A stretch of DNA of 9,543 bases, from positions 1-9,543 of the forward strand of contig JBDRGD010000131.1 of the NCBI GenBank assembly GCA_043818095.1, read 5' to 3'. Shown here one piece after another: positions 6,076 to 9,543 of the stretch. Every line of letters begins with the position of its first letter. Positions within the stretch are counted from its first letter, which is position 1. The position numbers and the translations under genes are program-made. A model generated the notes under the pieces. That model did not search any database and was not told where the DNA came from. It saw only the letters and a program-made list of their open reading frames with translations. The DNA is from JBDRGD01 sp043818095 (GTDB lineage: Bacteria; Chloroflexota; Dehalococcoidia; Dehalococcoidales; RBG-16-60-22).

Positions 6076-6519
6076 GTGGAAAACAACCGCCCTTCCGTTA
6101 TCGCCGTCTGCCTAAGCAAGGAAAAAGGCGTCCGCAAGGACGCCGTGCCGGAAGGCGTTTGCCGGGAAAATTACGGCTTCGTCGGCGACGCTCATGCGTC
6201 CGACGAGTGGCACCGCCAGGTCAGCCTCCTCGCCGAGGAAAGCATCGAGAAGATGCGCCGGCTGGGACTAACCCTCAAGCCCGGCGACTTCGCGGAAAAC
6301 ATCACCACGCAGGGCATCGAGCTTTTCACCCTGCCCGTGGGCACGAGGATGACCGTCGGCGACGAGGTCGTCCTCGAAATCAGCCAGATCGGCAAGGAGT
6401 GCCATACCGGCTGCGCCATCCGCCAGCAGGTAGGCAAGTGCATCATGCCGGTGGAGGGCATTTTCGCCAGGGTTATCCGGGGAGGCACGGTGCGACCGGG
6501 GGATACGCTGAACCTATGA
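6076..6519 (+). CDS. Stand-alone MOSC-domain protein
   Basis: The 147-residue protein is a single MOSC domain, the C-terminal domain of eukaryotic molybdenum cofactor sulfurase and of YiiM/YuaD-type proteins. Visible signatures are GFVGDAHA (34-41), HRQVSLLAEESI (46-57), LKPGDFAENITTQGI (67-81), LPVGT, and the conserved Cys region IGKECHTGCAIR (105-116). C109 is the invariant family Cys; C113 and C122 are extra. MOSC proteins are thought to carry or transfer sulfur, often in molybdenum cofactor pathways, and single-domain bacterial members commonly lie near moa/mog genes. None is in this window, apart from a MoaD-like gene three genes on. The GTG start at 6076 has GACGAGGT upstream. Its stop overlaps the nadA start (ATGA at 6516-6519), indicating translational coupling. 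Confidence 0.9.
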   Translation: MENNRPSVIAVCLSKEKGVRKDAVPEGVCRENYGFVGDAHASDEWHRQVSLLAEESIEKMRRLGLTLKPGDFAENITTQGIELFTLPVGTRMTVGDEVVLEISQIGKECHTGCAIRQQVGKCIMPVEGIFARVIRGGTVRPGDTLNL

Positions 6520-7430
6520 CAACGGCAACGGACCAGCTGGTCGAGAGAATCCTCAAGCTGAAGAAAGAGCGTCAGGCGGTCATCCTCGCCCACAACTACC
6601 AGCTCGGCGAGGTGCAGGACATCGCCGACTTCGTGGGCGACTCCCTGGAGCTTTCCCGGCAGGCCGCCCGCACCGACGCGGCGGTAGTGGTCTTCTGCGG
6701 GGTGCACTTCATGGCGGAGACCGCCTCCATCCTCAGCCCCGACAAGAAGATTCTCCTGCCCGACGCGCACGCGGGCTGCCCCATGGCGAACATGATTACC
6801 GCCCCGCAGCTCCGGGAGCGCAAGAAAGAGCTGCCCGGGGCGGCCGTGGTCTGCTACGTCAACACCTCCGCCGGGGTCAAGGCGGAGGCCGATATCTGCT
6901 GCACCTCCGCCAACGCCGTGAAGATTACGGAGAGCGTGCCCGGCGATGATGTCCTCTTTATCCCGGACAAGTACCTGGGACAATGGGTCGCCGCCCACAC
7001 GGACAAGACCGTGCACCTCTGGAACGGCTATTGCCCCACCCACGCCAGGATACTCCCCGAAGATATCAACCGCCTGCGCAAAGAACACCCTCACGCCCAC
7101 GTCGTCGTCCACCCGGAGTGCCGACCGGAGGTCACCGCCCTGGCGGACGCCGTGCTCAGCACCGGGGGTATTATCCGCTACGCCCGCCGGGAGGACGTGG
7201 CGGAGATGATTGTAGGGACGGAGTCGGGGATAATCCACCGCCTGCGGAAGGAGAATCCCGGGAAAACCTTTATCCCGGTATCGAAAAAAGCGGTCTGCCC
7301 CAACATGAAGAAGATTAACCTGGACAAGGTCCTCTGGGCGCTGGAGGACATGGCGCCGGAGGTAAAGGTGCCCGAGCCCGTCCGCAGCCGTGCCCTGAAA
7401 GCCGTGGAGAAGATGCTGGCGCTCTCCTGA
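6516..7430 (+). CDS. nadA: Quinolinate synthase NadA
   Basis: NadA condenses iminoaspartate with dihydroxyacetone phosphate to quinolinate in de novo NAD synthesis and needs an oxygen-sensitive [4Fe-4S] cluster. The 304-residue protein shows AVILAHNYQLGEVQDIADFVGDS (in part 21-43), the three cluster ligands C88 (DAHAGCPMA), C173 (WNGYCPTHA) and C261 (KAVCPNMKKI), plus VNTSAGVKAEAD, HPECRPEV, and GTESGIIHRL. Length matches the compact thermophile-type enzyme. The reading frame is open upstream through the MOSC gene, but ATG 6516 matches the family N-terminus. nadB and nadC are not present here, so NAD genes are split elsewhere or iminoaspartate comes from another enzyme. Confidence 0.97.
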   Translation: MTTATDQLVERILKLKKERQAVILAHNYQLGEVQDIADFVGDSLELSRQAARTDAAVVVFCGVHFMAETASILSPDKKILLPDAHAGCPMANMITAPQLRERKKELPGAAVVCYVNTSAGVKAEADICCTSANAVKITESVPGDDVLFIPDKYLGQWVAAHTDKTVHLWNGYCPTHARILPEDINRLRKEHPHAHVVVHPECRPEVTALADAVLSTGGIIRYARREDVAEMIVGTESGIIHRLRKENPGKTFIPVSKKAVCPNMKKINLDKVLWALEDMAPEVKVPEPVRSRALKAVEKMLALS

Positions 7431-7786
7431 TGATAGAGATGAACGAAGCAAAGCACGCCGTCGTCCTGATTACCGTGTCCGGCGCGGAAGAGGCGAGGAA
7501 GGTCGCCGGGGTCCTGCTGGAACAGCGGCAGGCGGCCTGCGTGAACATCGTCCCGGGGGTCTCTTCCCGCTACTGGTGGGAGGGAAAGCTGGAAGACGCC
7601 ACGGAAAGCCTGCTGATAGTCAAGACCCGGGCGGACGCCGTGCCGGAGGTGGTCCGTCTGGTTAAAGAAACGCACAGCTACTCCGTCCCGGAGATTATCG
7701 CCCTGCCCGTCATCGGGGGCAACCCGGACTACCTGGACTGGCTCGACCGGGAAACGGGGCAAGGAGGAGGCGGCCATCAGCGTTAA
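7430..7786 (+). CDS. cutA: Divalent-cation tolerance protein CutA
   Basis: CutA1 proteins are small trimeric cytoplasmic proteins linked to copper and divalent-metal tolerance; their biochemical role is still unclear. The 118-residue product has VVLITVSGAEEARKVAGVLLEQRQAACVNIVPGV in part at 11-44, then SSRYWWEGKLE (45-55), LLIVKTR, and the C-terminal signature HSYSVPEIIALPV (82-94) with GNPDYLDWL. ATG at 7430 overlaps the nadA stop by one base (TGATG); a second in-frame ATG at 7439 is possible and nearer the usual N-terminus. The last nine residues (GQGGGGHQR) exceed the family core; the Gly run is encoded by the purine-rich ribosome binding site of the next gene. Confidence 0.94.
   Translation: MIEMNEAKHAVVLITVSGAEEARKVAGVLLEQRQAACVNIVPGVSSRYWWEGKLEDATESLLIVKTRADAVPEVVRLVKETHSYSVPEIIALPVIGGNPDYLDWLDRETGQGGGGHQR
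7761..7770 (+). promoter_or_regulatory. Ribosome binding site of the MoaD-like gene, inside cutA
   Basis: AAGGAGGAGG is the strongest ribosome binding site in this block. It lies 5 bases before an in-frame ATC (7776) but 17 bases before the first conventional start, GTG 7788. It therefore bears on which start codon is used. Confidence 0.65.
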
Positions 7787-7787
7787 A

Positions 7788-8045
7788 GTGACCTCCATCC
7801 TCCTGACCAACGTCGCCGACCGGCAGACGGTCGAGGTCAGCGGCAGCACCGTCGGCGAATGCCTGCGGGACCTGACGGCGCGCTACCCGGACATCGCCAA
7901 ACTTGTCTGGCGGGAAGAGGGAGACCTCCAGGACTACCTCTATATTTATGTCAACCAGAAAAAGACCGACGACGATAATATCCTGAGCCGGCCGGTGCGG
8001 GACGGCGATGAAATCCACGTCATCGTCCTCATCGAGGGCGGCTAA
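7788..8045 (+). CDS. MoaD/ThiS family ubiquitin-like sulfur carrier
   Basis: The 85-residue protein (from GTG 7788) has the beta-grasp pattern of MoaD/ThiS proteins: strand SILLTN, the block QTVEVSGSTVGECLRDLTARYPDI (in part 13-36), YLYIYVNQKK (51-60), PVRDGDEIHVIVLIEGG and a C-terminal Gly-Gly (84-85), the site of adenylation and thiocarboxylation. Such carriers give sulfur for molybdopterin, thiamine, cysteine or tRNA thiolation; the sequence alone does not decide which. No E1-like activating enzyme (MoeB/ThiF) and no MoaE is in the window. A strong ribosome binding site 5 bases before ATC 7776 suggests a four-residue longer product beginning (M)SVKVT, which would resemble MoaD N-termini better. 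Stop to next start is 30 bases. Confidence 0.87.
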   Translation: MTSILLTNVADRQTVEVSGSTVGECLRDLTARYPDIAKLVWREEGDLQDYLYIYVNQKKTDDDNILSRPVRDGDEIHVIVLIEGG

Positions 8046-8075
8046 CCGCACACCCATTCCAGAACGGAGGCAGTC

Positions 8076-9047
8076 ATGTTTAAAACGCGCATCACGGAAC
8101 TGCTGGGTATCAAATACCCTATCATCCAGGGGGCGATGGTCTGGCTGGGGCGGGCGGAGCTTGCCGCCGCCGTGTCCGAGGCCGGGGGCCTGGGTATCAT
8201 CACCGCCGAGTGCTTTGACAACGCCGAGGAACTGCGCCAGGAAATCCGGAAGACCCGGCAGATGACGAACAGGCCCTTCGCGGTCAACGTGACCCTGCTG
8301 CCCTCCCGCCGCCCGATTCACCCCGAGGAGCTGCTGACCGTCGCCGTGGAAGAAGGCGTGAAAATCATCGAGACCTCGGGGCGCAGTCCGGAGCCCTACC
8401 TGGAATTCATCCGCAAAGAGGGCGTGGTCCACATGCACAAGGTGGCCCGTCTCCGCGACGCCCGCAAGGCGGAAGGCCTGGGGGTACAGGCCATCACCAT
8501 CGTCGGCTTTGAAGGTGGCGGCCATCCCGGCATGGAGGACATCACCTCGCTGGTGCGTGTCCCGGTCACCGCCGATGCGCTGGAGGTGCCGGTGATTGCC
8601 ACCGGCGGCTTCGGGGACGGGCGGGGGCTGGTCGCGGCGCTGGCGCTCGGCGCGGAAGGAATCACGATGGGCACCCGCTTCCTGCTCTGCAAAGAGTGCC
8701 CGATGCACGATAACATCAAGGAGATGTACCGGCAGGCCACCGAAGGGGACACGATGATTATCGAGCGCTCCATCAATAACGCCGCCCGCGCGCTGCGCAG
8801 TCCCTTTACCGAGAAAGTCCTGGAGATGGAACAGCGCGGCGCGAACATCGACGAGCTTTACCCCTTCCTGGCGGGCACCCGCGTCCGGGAACACTACCAG
8901 ACGGGTGAGGCCAGCGACGCCGTCTTCCTCTGCGGACAGGTGGTGGGGCTGGCCAACGAGATTCTGAGCGCCCGGGAAATCATCGCAAAGACGATGCGCG
9001 AGGCCGCAGCGACGGCCAAGCGCCTGCGCGGCCTGGGCCTGCTCTAG
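8076..9047 (+). CDS. FMN-dependent nitronate monooxygenase / enoyl-ACP reductase (FabK) family enzyme
   Basis: The 323-residue TIM-barrel flavoprotein begins MFKTRITELLGIKYPIIQGAM in part, with the FMN-site IIQGAM (16-21), SEAGGLGII (34-42), NVTLL (71-75), IVGFEGGGHPG (142-152) holding the conserved His H150, ATGGFGDGRG (175-184), and GAEGITMGTRF (192-202). The family includes nitronate monooxygenase, which oxidises propionate 3-nitronate, and FabK, which reduces enoyl-ACP in fatty acid synthesis. I cannot decide between them by sequence, and no other fab genes are adjacent. GGAGG (8066-8070) is 5 bases from ATG 8076. It ends the plus-strand run, and its TAG overlaps the tgt stop on the other strand. 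Confidence 0.88.
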   Translation: MFKTRITELLGIKYPIIQGAMVWLGRAELAAAVSEAGGLGIITAECFDNAEELRQEIRKTRQMTNRPFAVNVTLLPSRRPIHPEELLTVAVEEGVKIIETSGRSPEPYLEFIRKEGVVHMHKVARLRDARKAEGLGVQAITIVGFEGGGHPGMEDITSLVRVPVTADALEVPVIATGGFGDGRGLVAALALGAEGITMGTRFLLCKECPMHDNIKEMYRQATEGDTMIIERSINNAARALRSPFTEKVLEMEQRGANIDELYPFLAGTRVREHYQTGEASDAVFLCGQVVGLANEILSAREIIAKTMREAAATAKRLRGLGLL

Positions 9048-9543
9048 CGCAAACGCTTCGGGGAGTCGAGCCAGCGCTGCTTCTGCTGGCGGCGCGTCGC
9101 CTCGTCCGTGACCCGGTAATGCGCCAGGAAGTCCGCGGCAAACTCCGGGAAAGTATCTCCCCGCACCGCTTCCCTAATTTTCTCCATCAGGTCCTGCAGG
9201 AAACAGAGGTTATGCAACGTCGCCAGCCGGTAAGCCAGCAGCTCTCCCGCCCGGAAAAGGTGGTGCAGGTAAGCCGCGGAGAAGCGGCGGCAGGTGTAGC
9301 ACCCGCATGACGGGTCGAAGGGCGCGTCCATCTTGCGGTAAGCGGCGTTGCGGATGTTGCGCCGTCCCTTCGCGGTGAAGAGCGCCCCGTTGCGGGCGAC
9401 GCGGGTGGGCAAAGCGCTGTCCAGGATATCGATGCCCCGCGCCACCGCCGCGACGATGTCCTCCGGGGAGCCCACCCCCATGAGATAGCGCGGTTTCTCC
9501 GCGGGCAGCCGGGCGACCGTTTCCTCGACCATCGCCCAGGTCA
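9044..9543 (-). CDS. tgt: Queuine/preQ1 tRNA-ribosyltransferase, C-terminal part (gene runs off the right edge)
   Basis: Tgt exchanges guanine 34 of GUN-anticodon tRNAs for preQ1 in bacteria, the first tRNA step to queuosine. The visible 166 codons or so are the C-terminal half; the frame stays open to the window edge (TWAMVEETVARLP), so the 5' end is missing. KPRYLMGVGSPEDI leads to GIDILDSALPTRVARNG, whose Asp (in LDS) is the catalytic nucleophile; most relatives have DC in this place. The structural zinc site is complete: CGCYTC (codons at about 9290-9307) and the His of TLHNL (9212-9214), a C-x-C-x2-C-x25-H pattern. Its TAG (9046-9044) shares CTAG with the FabK-like gene's stop. Confidence 0.95.
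   Translation of the reverse strand, partial: TWAMVEETVARLPAEKPRYLMGVGSPEDIVAAVARGIDILDSALPTRVARNGALFTAKGRRNIRNAAYRKMDAPFDPSCGCYTCRRFSAAYLHHLFRAGELLAYRLATLHNLCFLQDLMEKIREAVRGDTFPEFAADFLAHYRVTDEATRRQQKQRWLDSPKRLR

Noticed and set aside
4947..6137. 396-codon open frame on the minus strand opposite mnmA
   Set aside because: The plus strand here is an unmistakable MnmA with all motifs. The antisense frame has low-complexity, family-less translation typical of GC-rich shadow frames.
6159..6515. Upstream in-frame extension of nadA by 119 codons
   Set aside because: It overlaps the MOSC gene, is Arg/Pro-rich, and NadA homologues begin at about the ATG at 6516.
6192..7451. 419-codon minus-strand open frame opposite MOSC and nadA
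   Set aside because: Both plus-strand proteins are well recognised; the antisense product shows no domain and spans a gene junction.
7710..8894. 394-codon minus-strand open frame opposite the carrier and FabK-like genes
   Set aside because: Shadow of codon bias on the real genes; rich in D, G, H and V without recognisable motifs.
1..9543. CRISPR array, tRNA/rRNA gene, prophage, toxin-antitoxin or defence system
   Set aside because: No regularly spaced repeats, cloverleaf, integrase, transposase or toxin-like pair was seen on either strand.

Overview
The window is a GC-rich (roughly 60% or more by eye), gene-dense bacterial chromosome segment of housekeeping and cofactor/sulfur-metabolism genes. 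There is no phage, plasmid, transposase, CRISPR or RNA gene. Long-form HPF beside comF, a short Bacillus-type CysE, GTG starts and strong GGAGG ribosome binding sites suggest a free-living, probably anaerobic Gram-positive-like or Chloroflexota (Dehalococcoidia-type) bacterium. That assignment is inference from gene content and style, not from a marker gene.

Left block, minus strand (1-1881): a small zinc-ribbon protein, comF, hpf and the 5' part of an O6-methylguanine-DNA methyltransferase gene (ogt-like, running off the left edge). The genes are 18-37 bases apart, and a good sigma70-type promoter (TTGTCA-N17-TATACT) precedes the first, so they look like one operon. The ogt fragment has no stop inside the window and is recognised by direct translation.

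Intergenic block (1882-2163): divergent promoter region, an imperfect inverted repeat of about 77 bases resembling dispersed REP/MITE-like repeats, and a 12-base palindrome just upstream of cysE.

Right block, plus strand (2164-9047): twelve co-directional genes. In order they are cysE, a NIL-domain protein, a stand-alone ThiN-domain protein, a tiny Cys-rich protein, a DUF318/ArsP-type permease with a YHS domain in its central loop, mnmA, a MOSC protein, nadA, cutA, a MoaD/ThiS-like sulfur carrier, and an FMN-dependent FabK/nitronate monooxygenase-family enzyme. (That is eleven named genes; no twelfth is supported.) Several junctions overlap (ATGA, TGATG) or are separated by fewer than 45 bases. 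The common theme is sulfur handling (cysteine synthesis, thiamine, tRNA thiolation, MOSC, sulfur carrier), Fe-S chemistry and metal tolerance.

Right edge: the 3' half of tgt on the minus strand, convergent with the FabK-like gene and sharing its CTAG stop region.

I found no clearly new biological system. The most interesting items are the paired Cys-rich protein and YHS-containing permease, the orphan ThiN protein, the NIL protein behind cysE, and a MoaD-like gene whose ribosome binding site points to an ATC start codon.
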